Source: an uncultured Chloroflexota bacterium (GTDB lineage: Bacteria > Chloroflexota > Anaerolineae > Anaerolineales > Anaerolineaceae). From it: 64,000 nucleotides of DNA. The first letter of the stretch is position 1, and each line of letters opens with the position of its first letter. Below the pieces are notes generated by a model. That model searched no databases, was not told the origin of the DNA, and was given only the letters and a program-made list of their open reading frames with translations. The position numbers were made by a program, and so were the translations under genes. The stretch spans positions 1-64,000 of the forward strand of contig CACYHU010000014.1 in NCBI GenBank assembly GCA_902774215.1, in the 5' to 3' direction. Below are positions 34,896 to 43,290 of this stretch, in pieces.

Positions 34896-36434
34896 ATGAA
34901 AAAACTGTTTTCAATCCTGCTTGCCGCGATCGTCGTGCTTGCACTGTTCGGTACTGTTCTGGCCGCCCCGAAAGACGGTGTGCTGGATATCGCTTATGGC
35001 ATCGTTCCCGATTCCCTGACACCCTTCCGCCCGGAAGTCAACCGCGACGCCCCGTACTTTACTGAAGTCTGTGAATCTCTCGGTGTCTTCAACAGTGACA
35101 AGGTTCTGGAACCCTGGCTGGCAAAGTCCTGGAGCACTGAGGACAATGGTTTCACTTATACTATTGAACTCCGTGAAGGCATCAAAGATGCAGCCGGCAA
35201 TCCTTTCACGGCTGACGACGCTGTCTGGTTCATCCAGGAATCTGTCGCCCGCGCACTGAAACCGGTTTTCAACAAGATCGAAAGCGTTGAAAAGACCGGT
35301 GACCTGACCTTCGAACTGAAACTGAAGAGCAATATCGTCGGTACCTTCGAAAAGATCATGACCGAAACTTACGGTATTACCAAAGCAGCTTTTGATGCCA
35401 GCGCGGATGAATTCGGTTCTTCCCTGATCTCCACTAGCCCGTATGCCGTGACCAACTTCGTCGCTTCCTCTGAAATGACACTGGAACTGCGTGATGATTA
35501 CTGGCAGGCCCTCGAAGATATGCCCGCCTGCGTCAGCCCGAAGGTCTCCAAGATCCATTGGGTCCAGATCGCTGAAGCTTCCCAGATGGGTATCGCTCTC
35601 GAAACCGGCGTCGTCGATATGGCAATGCGTATTCCGATCCCGACCGGTATGCAGTATGAAGGCAATCCGGCATTCACCATCGAAAAGACTTCAGGCCATC
35701 AGGGCTATCAGCTGTTCTTCTCCGGTGCGGATACATCCCCGGTTGCCAACGACCAGAAACTCCGTCAGGCTATTGCCTACAGCATCGATAATGATGCCAT
35801 GATCATGGCTCTTGCCTACGGCAACGGCGAACGCCTTTACGATGTCCATTCTCCGATCATGATCGGTTATAACCCGAAGTGGGAAAATGAAGAGAACTAC
35901 ACCTATAATCTCGAAAAAGCAAAGCAGCTGGTCGCAGAATCCGATTACAAAGGACAGACCCTCTCCATTCTCTGCTCCGGCAATGGTGACATGCCCCGTA
36001 TCGCTCAGGTGCTGCAGGCATTCATGATGCAGGCCGGCATCAATGTGGAAATCAATGCTGCTGAAATGGCTTACATTGTTGCCAACCGCCTGGACGGCAC
36101 CAAGTATGACATGTTCATCAACACCATCGGCGGTACCTACCTCGCCGATGCCTGGGCGATCCGCTATGATCCCAACGCATACTCCACCGGCGACGGCACC
36201 AGCCGCAAAGATTATGTCCTCGGCGAACTGCTTTATGAAACCTGGACACCGGAAGGCTATACTGAAGAAAATGTTGACAAGGTCCATAATTATCTGAAGG
36301 AAAGCTGCATTGCCTACGGTCTTTATAATCCGTACAACTACTGCATCTGGCGCACTGAAATCGGCGTGACTGACGAGGTCCATGAAATCGCCGGAACGAT
36401 CGCTCCTGCTGCCACCAGTTACACCGGCCTGTAA
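34896..36434 (+). CDS. ABC transporter substrate-binding protein, family 5 (Dpp/Opp type)
   Basis: A 513-residue family 5 binding protein, the class for peptides, nickel and, in many anaerobes, oligosaccharides. Signal peptide of ~24 residues ending TVLA-A, a signal peptidase I site without a lipobox Cys. Family motifs: ESLGVFNSDKVLEPWLAKSW, FTYTIELREGIKDAAGNPFTADDAVW, and KLRQAIAYSIDND. The ATG at 34896 is 9 nt after AAGGAG; an ATG two codons earlier is too close to it. First gene of a five-gene importer operon divergent from GH3, which makes an oligosaccharide the likely cargo. A terminator-like hairpin follows. Confidence 0.92.
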   Translation: MKKLFSILLAAIVVLALFGTVLAAPKDGVLDIAYGIVPDSLTPFRPEVNRDAPYFTEVCESLGVFNSDKVLEPWLAKSWSTEDNGFTYTIELREGIKDAAGNPFTADDAVWFIQESVARALKPVFNKIESVEKTGDLTFELKLKSNIVGTFEKIMTETYGITKAAFDASADEFGSSLISTSPYAVTNFVASSEMTLELRDDYWQALEDMPACVSPKVSKIHWVQIAEASQMGIALETGVVDMAMRIPIPTGMQYEGNPAFTIEKTSGHQGYQLFFSGADTSPVANDQKLRQAIAYSIDNDAMIMALAYGNGERLYDVHSPIMIGYNPKWENEENYTYNLEKAKQLVAESDYKGQTLSILCSGNGDMPRIAQVLQAFMMQAGINVEINAAEMAYIVANRLDGTKYDMFINTIGGTYLADAWAIRYDPNAYSTGDGTSRKDYVLGELLYETWTPEGYTEENVDKVHNYLKESCIAYGLYNPYNYCIWRTEIGVTDEVHEIAGTIAPAATSYTGL

Positions 36435-36460
36435 TCTCCCGGATAAGCAGTAAATAATAT

Positions 36461-36503
36461 AGAGGGGAAGCTGAGAATTCCCAAAAGCTTCCCCTCTTTT
36501 CTT
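36461..36503 (+). terminator. Attenuator hairpin after the binding-protein gene
   Basis: Perfect 12-bp arms AGAGGGGAAGCT and AGCTTCCCCTCT, then TTTTCTT, within the operon. Read-through would supply the permease genes at a lower level. Confidence 0.85.
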
Positions 36504-36527
36504 ACCACATGATTGTGAGGCAAACCT

Positions 36528-37499
36528 ATGGGAAGATATGTACTAAAACGAATTCTGTGGATGATCCCGATCGTTCTCGGTGTAGCGATCCTGGTGTTCA
36601 CCCTGATGACATTCTGCCCCGGCAATCCGGCTGAAATCATTTTGGGAAGCACTGCAACAGAAGAAGCTCTGGCTGCCAAGACCGAAGAACTGGGACTGAA
36701 TGATCCCTTCCTCGTCCGCCTGGGAAATTATCTTGTTGATGTTTTTATCAGGCATGATCTGGGTGCGTCCTGGGCGACAAACGTCAGCATTATGACCTCC
36801 ATTAAAGAACGCCTGCCCCGCACACTGACACTGACCCTGGTTACCCTGTTTCTCGCTTTCGGTCTGGGCATTCCGCTCGGCATCGTTGCAGCGACCCATC
36901 AGAACCGCTGGCAGGACTCGTTATCCATGGTCTTTGCCCTGATCGGCGTCGCGATCCCGAACTTCTGGCTGGGATTGATGTTCGTTCTGTTCTTCTCGGT
37001 CCGTTTAGGCTGGCTTCCATCCATGGGGATCAACGACGGATTGAAGAGTTATATACTTCCGGCTGCCACTGCCATGATGGGTGCTTTCGCAACCTGTGCC
37101 CGGCAGACCCGTTCTTCCATGCTGGAAGTGATCCGCTCTGATTACATCACCACCGCCCGCTCCAAAGGTGTTCCGGAACGGGATGTGATCGTGAAGCATG
37201 CCCTGAAAAACGGACTGATCCCGATCATCACCATGTTCGGTTCCACGTTCGGACACATGCTGGGCGGTATGATGATCATTGAAACCGTCTTTGCCATCCC
37301 TGGTATGGGAACCTATATCATCACCGCTGTCAACAACCGTGACTATCCGGTCGTCCAGGGCGGCACCATTTTCCTCGCTATTACCTTCAGTCTCTGCATG
37401 CTGATCGTCGACCTGCTTTACGCAGCTGTTGATCCCCGCATCAAAGCCCAGTATGAAGGTCAGAACAGGAAAAAAGTCAAGAAGGAGGCTGCAGCATGA
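36528..37499 (+). CDS. ABC transporter permease, DppB/OppB type
   Basis: A 323-residue permease with six predicted helices and the DppB N-terminal signature YVLKRILWMIPIVLGVAILVF. The EAA-like loop is LEVIRSDYITTARSKGVPERDVIVKHALKNGLIPIIT (~196-232). It forms the channel with the DppC-type protein downstream, whose ATG overlaps this stop (ATGA). The basic C-terminal tail is rich in Lys. Start at the ATG with MGRYVLK; its ribosome binding site (GTGAGG) is modest, consistent with lower expression than the binding protein. Confidence 0.92.
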   Translation: MGRYVLKRILWMIPIVLGVAILVFTLMTFCPGNPAEIILGSTATEEALAAKTEELGLNDPFLVRLGNYLVDVFIRHDLGASWATNVSIMTSIKERLPRTLTLTLVTLFLAFGLGIPLGIVAATHQNRWQDSLSMVFALIGVAIPNFWLGLMFVLFFSVRLGWLPSMGINDGLKSYILPAATAMMGAFATCARQTRSSMLEVIRSDYITTARSKGVPERDVIVKHALKNGLIPIITMFGSTFGHMLGGMMIIETVFAIPGMGTYIITAVNNRDYPVVQGGTIFLAITFSLCMLIVDLLYAAVDPRIKAQYEGQNRKKVKKEAAA

Positions 37500-38380
37500 T
37501 GGCCGAAGCATCTGTACAAACACGAAAAAAGCCGAGAAAAAACAGCGAATTTCTGCGCGTGATGAAACAGCTCAGCCGCAATAAAACGGCTGTGATCGGA
37601 CTGATCATCCTGCTGGTCGAGATTGTTCTGGCGATTCTGGCACCATATATAGCGCCGTATGATTATACGCAGATGGACATCATGAACATGTTCGCCAAAC
37701 CCTCCGCCCAGCACTGGTTCGGCTGTGACGACCTTGGACGCGACATTTTCAGCCGCATTTTGATCGGTTCACGTTATTCCCTGAGCTGCGGTATTCTTGC
37801 AACCCTGATCGGTACTGTGATCGGTATGGCGATCGGTGCGGTTGCCGGGTTCTTCGGCGGAAAGACGGACAACATCGTCATGCGTATCCTTGATGTCATC
37901 CAGGCGATCCCTGGGATGGTGATGATGATCGTGATGTCCGCGGTGCTTGGCCCCGGCTTCATCAATACCATTATTGCACTGGCATTTGGTACGATCCCCG
38001 GCATGGCACGTATGCTGCGTGCCCAGATGCTGAAGGTCCGTGAGAATGAGTATATCGAAGCATCGGTCTCCATCAACTGCTCTAAGTTCCGCATCATTAT
38101 GGATCACCTGATCCCGAACTGCATGAGCCCGATGATCGTCCAGGCGACCATGGGTGTCGCCCAGACAATTACGACTGCATCCGGTCTTTCCTTCATCGGA
38201 CTCGGCGTACAGCCGCCGGCTCCGGAATGGGGGGCGATGCTTTCCGGGTCCCGACAGTTTATCCGTCAGGCGCCGCATCTGGTGATCTTTCCCGGGCTGG
38301 CCATTGCCGTGACGGTTCTGGCACTGAACATGATGGGTGACGGACTGCGCGACGCGCTGGATCCGAAACTGAAGAACTGA
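37496..38380 (+). CDS. ABC transporter permease, DppC/OppC type
   Basis: A 294-residue permease with a cytoplasmic N-terminus followed by the DppC pattern LSRNKTAVIGLIILLVEIVLAILAPYIAPYD, HWFGCDDLGRDIFSRILIGSRYSL, and EAA loop VRENEYIEASVSINCSKFRIIMDHLIPNC. AGGAGG is 7 nt before the first ATG, which overlaps the dppB-like stop, so the two are coupled. The C-terminal GDGLRDALDPKLKN is the usual end of this family. Confidence 0.93.
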   Translation: MMAEASVQTRKKPRKNSEFLRVMKQLSRNKTAVIGLIILLVEIVLAILAPYIAPYDYTQMDIMNMFAKPSAQHWFGCDDLGRDIFSRILIGSRYSLSCGILATLIGTVIGMAIGAVAGFFGGKTDNIVMRILDVIQAIPGMVMMIVMSAVLGPGFINTIIALAFGTIPGMARMLRAQMLKVRENEYIEASVSINCSKFRIIMDHLIPNCMSPMIVQATMGVAQTITTASGLSFIGLGVQPPAPEWGAMLSGSRQFIRQAPHLVIFPGLAIAVTVLALNMMGDGLRDALDPKLKN

Positions 38381-38399
38381 GAAAGAGAGGAACAGAAAA

Positions 38400-39389
38400 A
38401 TGAGCAACAATCAGGAGTTCCTCGAGGTAAAAGACCTTGTAGTGGAATACAAATCAGACGGTCAGATCGTTCACGCGGTGAACGGTGTGAATCTGAAGCT
38501 TGGAAAAGGCCGTACGCTCGGACTGGTCGGTGAGACCGGTGCCGGGAAAACGACCATCGCCAAATCGATCCTTCGCATTCTTCCGGATGTCGGCTGTAAG
38601 ATCCGGGGCGGAGAGGTGTTTTTGGACGGAAAGGATCTGTTGAAGATCTCCGAGAATGAAATGCGGAAGATCCGCGGCAATAACATCTCCATGATCTTTC
38701 AGGACCCGATGACTGCTCTGAACCCGGTCCAGCGGGTAGGCGATCAGATCGCCGAAGTGGTCCGGCTTCACAATGACAGCCATACCAATCCCAGAAAGCG
38801 TGCGGAAGAAATGCTGGAGATCGTCGGTATTCCGGCGGAACGATATATGGAATACCCGCATCAGTTTTCCGGCGGTATGAAGCAGCGTGTGGTCATCGCC
38901 ATAGCGCTGGCCTGCAACCCGGACCTGCTGCTGGCAGATGAACCGACAACCGCTCTGGACGTGACCATTCAGGCCCAGGTGCTGGATCTGATCAAAGAAC
39001 TTCGGGAAAAGTACAACACCGCCATGCTGCTCATCACTCATGATATGGGTGTCGTGGCTCAGGTGTGCGATGAAGTCGCGGTGATCTATGCCGGAACCAT
39101 CGTGGAATACGGAACGAAGGAACAGATCTTCGATCATCCGACCCATCCCTATACCATCGGTCTCTTCGGTGCGATCCCGGATATGAATGAAGATGAGGAA
39201 TGGCTGCACCCGATCGACGGTCTTCCCCCGGATCCGACCAATCTGCCGAAGGGCTGTCCCTTCGCTCCCCGCTGTAAATACGCTTCGGCGGAATGCGAAA
39301 AAGGGCCCATCCAGACCTATAAGACTGCTGACGGCCATGACTGCGCCTGCTGTCACATCGATACAGTTGTGAAGGAGAATAAGAAATGA
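38400..39389 (+). CDS. ABC transporter ATPase, DppD/OppD type
   Basis: A 329-residue ATPase energising the importer. Walker [10 protein letters not shown] (~44-52), Q-loop [12 protein letters not shown], signature FSGGMKQR (~158-165), Walker [13 protein letters not shown] (~178-189), His-loop LLITHDMG. The C-terminal oligopeptide-transporter domain has a Cys-rich segment ([18 protein letters not shown]) that in relatives can carry an iron-sulfur cluster. It pairs with the DppF-type ATPase, whose ATG overlaps its stop by 4 bp. Confidence 0.94.
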   Translation: MSNNQEFLEVKDLVVEYKSDGQIVHAVNGVNLKLGKGRTLGLVGETGAGKTTIAKSILRILPDVGCKIRGGEVFLDGKDLLKISENEMRKIRGNNISMIFQDPMTALNPVQRVGDQIAEVVRLHNDSHTNPRKRAEEMLEIVGIPAERYMEYPHQFSGGMKQRVVIAIALACNPDLLLADEPTTALDVTIQAQVLDLIKELREKYNTAMLLITHDMGVVAQVCDEVAVIYAGTIVEYGTKEQIFDHPTHPYTIGLFGAIPDMNEDEEWLHPIDGLPPDPTNLPKGCPFAPRCKYASAECEKGPIQTYKTADGHDCACCHIDTVVKENKK

Positions 39390-40333
39390 CACCGGTAATT
39401 GAAGTTGAACATTTGAAGAAATACTTCACGACTCCCCGCGGCCTGCTGCATGCGGTCGATGACGTGACCTTCACGATTGAAAAGGGGAAGACACTGGGCG
39501 TCGTGGGTGAATCCGGTTGCGGTAAATCCACACTGGGACGCACGATCATCCATCTGCATGAGTCCACCGAAGGTGTTGTAAAGCTAAACGGTGAACAGGT
39601 CAACCATCTTTCCGGCAATGCGCTGAAAAAAGCCCGCGAAAAGATGCAGATCATTTTCCAGGATCCTTATTCCTCCATCGATCCCCGCAAAACCGCGGAG
39701 CAGACCATCATGGAGCCGCTGATCGTCTCCAAAAAATACAAAAAGTCTGAGATCGAGGAGAAAACGGATGAGCTGATGGAACTGGTGGGCATCGATGAAC
39801 GTCTGCGCCGTGCTTACCCTCATGAACTGGATGGCGGGCGCCGCCAGCGTGTCGGTATCGCCCGTGCCCTGGCACTGGATCCGGAATTTGTCGTCTGCGA
39901 TGAACCGGTCTCGGCTCTGGACGTATCCATTCAGGCGCAGGTGCTGAACCTGCTGAAGAAGCTGCAGATGGAAAAAGGCCTGACCTACATGTTCGTCACC
40001 CATGACATGAGCGTTGTGCGGCACATCAGTGATGATATCTGCGTGATGTATCTGGGTCAGGTCGTTGAAAAGTGCCCGAGCCGGGAGCTTTTCAAAAACC
40101 CGCTGCATCCATACACACAGGCGCTGCTCTCGGCGATCCCTTCTGTGGATATTCACAACCAGACCGAACGCATGATCCTCAAAGGCGAACTGACCTCTCC
40201 GATCAATCCGAAGCCGGGCTGCCGCTTTGCAGCACGCTGCCCTTATGTGAAGGATGCCTGCCATCAGGCACAGCATCAGGAAGAGGTATCTCCCGGTCAT
40301 TTCGTCACCTGCTGCCGGGTCCGCGAATTGTAA
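39386..40333 (+). CDS. ABC transporter ATPase, DppF/OppF type, altered signature motif
   Basis: A 315-residue partner ATPase. Walker A GESGCGKST (~39-47), Q-loop IIFQDPYSSIDPR, Walker B FVVCDEPVSALDVS, His-loop MFVTHDMS and the C-terminal Cys motif CRFAARCPYVKDAC are regular. The signature motif, normally FSGGQRQR, reads LDGGRRQR (HELDGGRRQRVGIARAL), with Asp replacing the conserved Ser. In a heterodimeric ATPase this could make one composite site less active. Last gene of the operon; a terminator follows at 40342-40387. Confidence 0.93.
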   Translation: MTPVIEVEHLKKYFTTPRGLLHAVDDVTFTIEKGKTLGVVGESGCGKSTLGRTIIHLHESTEGVVKLNGEQVNHLSGNALKKAREKMQIIFQDPYSSIDPRKTAEQTIMEPLIVSKKYKKSEIEEKTDELMELVGIDERLRRAYPHELDGGRRQRVGIARALALDPEFVVCDEPVSALDVSIQAQVLNLLKKLQMEKGLTYMFVTHDMSVVRHISDDICVMYLGQVVEKCPSRELFKNPLHPYTQALLSAIPSVDIHNQTERMILKGELTSPINPKPGCRFAARCPYVKDACHQAQHQEEVSPGHFVTCCRVREL

Positions 40334-40341
40334 GAAATTAT

Positions 40342-40387
40342 AAATCCGTGACGGACAAGTGGACTGCCATCACGGATTTATTTTTAT
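40342..40387 (+). terminator. Terminator of the first Dpp-type operon
   Basis: AAATCCGTGA and TCACGGATTT arms, then ATTTTTAT. Confidence 0.85.
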
Positions 40388-40399
40388 ATAAAGCGATAA

Positions 40400-40417
40400 T
40401 AAATTCAATAAAATAAT
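40400..40417. promoter_or_regulatory. Candidate operator TAAATTCAATAAAATAAT
   Basis: Shares the AATTCARTRAA core with 34842-34860 and 46002-46020. It lies about 130 bp before the ROK promoter. Confidence 0.35.
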
Positions 40418-40545
40418 AAAATTATTGTTTGGAATACTTTCCGGAGTATAAATAAGTTATGATTTGCAGAAATCTGATATCTGCTGAAAATATAGACGGA
40501 AGATTCCTGTTTTGGATGACGGATCGATCCGGATAATAATAAAAT

Positions 40546-40574
40546 ATGACAATAATTAGTAATTTGGGTATAAT
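40546..40574 (+). promoter_or_regulatory. Promoter of the ROK regulator gene
   Basis: ATGACA, 17-bp spacer, consensus TATAAT; the ATG is at 40621. Confidence 0.65.
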
Positions 40575-40620
40575 AATTAATTAAATTGACAATCTAATGG
40601 GAAATGGAGGTGTCTTCATT

Positions 40621-41844
40621 ATGGCAAGAAGCGGAACCAACAGTGCTGATATCAAGCAAAAGAATATGGAAGCTGTCAAGCTCATGCTGTATCGTCAGGC
40701 GCCTATTTCCCGTGCGGAAATTGCCGCCCAGTTGGGGCTGACACCCGCTACCATCACAAACATCACCGGTGAGCTGATAAATGCCGGGTTTATTGAGGAG
40801 ATCGAATCTGATGCGGCAGCTTCTCACGGTATCGGGCGGAAGCCGGTGCTGATCGATATCAGGCGGGATTGTTTTACCGTATTGGGCCTGACGCTCGGCA
40901 GAGACAGCACGCGTTTCGCCATTTGCGATATGCGCGGAAATGTCCTGGCTCAGGGCACCTATGAGGTTATGAATGATGATTACAGCGTGATGCTTCATCA
41001 GCTTCAGGGGATCCTCAGCCTGATTGAAAAGGAACATGGCGATTTGTGGAAAAGCCTTTTGGGAATCGGCATCGCAATTCCCGGTGTGGTCAATGCGCAT
41101 CTCGGACAGCTGAAAAATCACGGGAATGAACGCCGGTCATGGTGTGGTCAGCCGATCGGTGAGGAAATCAGCCGTTTTACCGGGCTTCCGGTTCGTGTAG
41201 AAAACAACGTTAAAGCGCGTGCCAGTGCCATCAGTGTTTTTTGGCCGAACCTGCTGGAAGGGGAGCAGACTTATGCATTATGCTATGTCTCCTTTGGTAT
41301 TGCCTGTCCTTTTGTACTTGGAAACCTGGTATTTAAAGGTGATGAGGATGCAGCCGGTGAGATCGGTAAAATGATCCTTCAGGCTGATTCACAGAATGAC
41401 AGCAGCTTTGCCCCGGCCGGCAGTCTTGAAGCACTTTCCAGTGTGACTTCCATTCTGAATCAGTGCCGTGAACGGATGAATTCGGGTGAGCAAACGATCC
41501 TTCATGAACTTTGTCCCGCGGCCGAAGATCTGAGTTTCACGCAGGTCATGGAGGCACAGCGCCAGGATGACCCGATGGTCTGCGGTATCATGGACAAGGC
41601 GATGTTTTATGTAGGCGTGGCGCTGTCAAATATTGTAAGCATCATCAATCCTCATTTGATTTTGCTCAGCGGGGCCATTTTTACCAATCTGCACAATGCT
41701 GAAGTTGTTCAGGACACACTGATGAAGCATGCTTTCCTGGCGGATTATACGTCGCTGCGCGTGGTGCCGGTCGATATGGGTGAATATGCAGGGGCTATCG
41801 GAGCCGCTGCCTGCTGTATCGAAAAATTCTTTGTTCGTGGATAA
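40621..41844 (+). CDS. ROK-family transcriptional regulator (NagC/Mlc/XylR type)
   Basis: A 407-residue regulator. An N-terminal winged helix-turn-helix (ISRAEIAAQLGLTPATITNITGELI, ~28-52) is followed by a ROK sugar-kinase-like domain (GIGIAIPGVVN ~148-158, VENNVKARA). The kinase base Asp of the usual NDxNAAA is Asn, and the Cys-rich zinc motif of ROK proteins is replaced by SFAPAGSLEAL, so it should be a sensor without kinase activity or structural zinc. Start at 40621 set by GGAGG. It lies between sugar-import operons and likely governs them via AT-rich operators; a sugar or amino-sugar phosphate is a plausible effector because a NagB-like gene adjoins. Confidence 0.88.
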   Translation: MARSGTNSADIKQKNMEAVKLMLYRQAPISRAEIAAQLGLTPATITNITGELINAGFIEEIESDAAASHGIGRKPVLIDIRRDCFTVLGLTLGRDSTRFAICDMRGNVLAQGTYEVMNDDYSVMLHQLQGILSLIEKEHGDLWKSLLGIGIAIPGVVNAHLGQLKNHGNERRSWCGQPIGEEISRFTGLPVRVENNVKARASAISVFWPNLLEGEQTYALCYVSFGIACPFVLGNLVFKGDEDAAGEIGKMILQADSQNDSSFAPAGSLEALSSVTSILNQCRERMNSGEQTILHELCPAAEDLSFTQVMEAQRQDDPMVCGIMDKAMFYVGVALSNIVSIINPHLILLSGAIFTNLHNAEVVQDTLMKHAFLADYTSLRVVPVDMGEYAGAIGAAACCIEKFFVRG

Positions 41845-41859
41845 GTGGTAAGAGGGATG

Positions 41860-42369
41860 ATGGAAGAACATCGGATCATGGCGGATCCGCTTAAGTTTAT
41901 TGCGGCCTTATTCAGCTGTGTGGTGCTTGGTTTCCTGGCATGGAAAAGTTTCCAGCTGGGGTACGTCCTTCTCGGGATCGTTTTTGCGCTCATTGCGGCT
42001 GTATTTATTTATATTATGGTTTTGTATGGGTCTGTTCTGCACATTTCCGCGGAAGGCATTCGGAGAGAATTCTTTATTATCCCGATGAAGTCTTATACCT
42101 GGGAACAGGTCAGGGAAATCGGTGTCGTCGGAACAAAGGTGTTTAATGGTACTGCAAAAAACAGAAAAACCGGGCGCCGCTATATCTATATTTCTCCGGA
42201 AGAAATGGATGAGGGGTCCCGATTCAAAATGACACTGGAATGGCCGCCCCGGAACGGGATCCTGTACTGTATTTATTCCCGCGAGCACATAGATGCCCTT
42301 CAATATTTCTGGAGCAGGCCGATAGTGAAATACAACGCGGGTGATATTTTTGTGAATTCTGCTGAATAA
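41860..42369 (+). CDS. Small membrane protein with PH-like domain
   Basis: About 169 residues, function unknown. Two adjacent hydrophobic segments (~12-50) form a membrane hairpin. A cytoplasmic domain follows whose pattern LHISAEGIRREFF...YTWEQVREIGVV is typical of bacterial PH-like membrane proteins. Start is uncertain: ATGs at 41857 and 41860 follow AAGAGGG closely, and a GTG at 41845 overlaps the ROK stop. It probably forms a unit with the ROK gene, but the name says nothing about role. Convergent with the NagB-like gene, sharing one terminator. Confidence 0.7.
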   Translation: MEEHRIMADPLKFIAALFSCVVLGFLAWKSFQLGYVLLGIVFALIAAVFIYIMVLYGSVLHISAEGIRREFFIIPMKSYTWEQVREIGVVGTKVFNGTAKNRKTGRRYIYISPEEMDEGSRFKMTLEWPPRNGILYCIYSREHIDALQYFWSRPIVKYNAGDIFVNSAE

Positions 42370-42376
42370 GTATCCG

Positions 42377-42402
42377 GCAAGGCTGCATTATGGCAGCCTT
42401 GC
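42377..42402. terminator. Shared terminator between convergent genes
   Basis: Perfect 10-bp arms GCAAGGCTGC and GCAGCCTTGC. It overlaps the last codons of the NagB-like gene. Confidence 0.6.
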
Positions 42403-43203
42403 GGCATTTGAATTTACATAAATACAGACGTCCGGATGATCCTGCAGAAGGGTTGCCGGAAATCCGGAGCTTACCTCTCCGTAAGCAGCCCTGCGGATGA
42501 CGGCACGATGCCAGTCACGGAACACGCCCAGCCGGATCTTCCGTGCGCCGAGGATCTCCGCCATCCCGACTGTGATGCATTTTTTCGGCCAATCCTCAAT
42601 ATTTCCGCCCATGTCCCCGATAGCGCTTGATGTGCGAGTCTCGGGTGAGATCGATAATACCCTTGTATGCAGCCCTGCAAATTCCGCCGGAGTCAGTGAG
42701 GGATCCGGTTCATTGAAAGCCACATGGCCGTTGATCCCGATCCCGCCGATCACCAGATCAACTCCGCCGAGCGATCCAATCAGCTTTTGGATCGCTTCCG
42801 GGTCGGAGGGATCCGGAAAGATGCGCTGTTCAGGCGGCATCAGCAGGTCGGCATCGATCCGGCTGTATACTTCCCGCTTCATAAATCCGCGGAAGGACCG
42901 GGGAGAAGCTTCATCAATATACTGCCCCTCATCGGTCAAATGTTCATCCATATTGATGAACCGGCAGTTTTTCAGGCTCAGATGTCTCTGATTGACCAAT
43001 CGGGTGAAGATCGGATATTGACCTACCGGGCCGACCGGACAGATCATCACGGTTTGTTTGTTCTGTTCGTTATTTTTTTCGATCTCGCGGATCATTTCGA
43101 GCGCCAGTTCATAAAAAACTTCACCGGAATCTCCCAAAACACAAAGCGGGATCTTTGCCCCTTTGCCCAAATCCTGCGCTGTAATTTTGTAATATGAATG
43201 CAT
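42388..43203 (-). CDS. Glucosamine-6-phosphate deaminase (NagB)-like protein
   Basis: A 271-residue NagB/6-phosphogluconolactonase-family protein. Canonical NagB turns glucosamine 6-phosphate into fructose 6-phosphate and ammonia. The catalytic NMDEHL is intact, and GIGINGHVAFNEP retains the His and Glu, but the Asp of the usual GxDGH (Asp141 in E. coli) is Asn. That substitution and weak similarity outside the motifs argue for a related activity on another sugar phosphate, or reduced activity. GGAGAGG precedes the ATG. Downstream of the Ssu-type operon but separated by a terminator, so its level depends on read-through or an unseen promoter. Confidence 0.8.
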   Translation of the reverse strand: MHSYYKITAQDLGKGAKIPLCVLGDSGEVFYELALEMIREIEKNNEQNKQTVMICPVGPVGQYPIFTRLVNQRHLSLKNCRFINMDEHLTDEGQYIDEASPRSFRGFMKREVYSRIDADLLMPPEQRIFPDPSDPEAIQKLIGSLGGVDLVIGGIGINGHVAFNEPDPSLTPAEFAGLHTRVLSISPETRTSSAIGDMGGNIEDWPKKCITVGMAEILGARKIRLGVFRDWHRAVIRRAAYGEVSSGFPATLLQDHPDVCIYVNSNAARLP

Positions 43204-43243
43204 TCTGAATCCCCCTCTCCTGAATCATTCAGATTGTGAAAGT

Positions 43244-43278
43244 TAAAAAAACGGAGGAGAGTTTGATCTCCCCTCCGT
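43244..43278 (-). terminator. Terminator of the Ssu/Tau-type operon
   Basis: ACGGAGG-GGAGA and TCTCCTCCGT-type arms, then TTTTTTT on the minus strand. Confidence 0.8.
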
Positions 43279-43290
43279 ACCTAAAGCATG

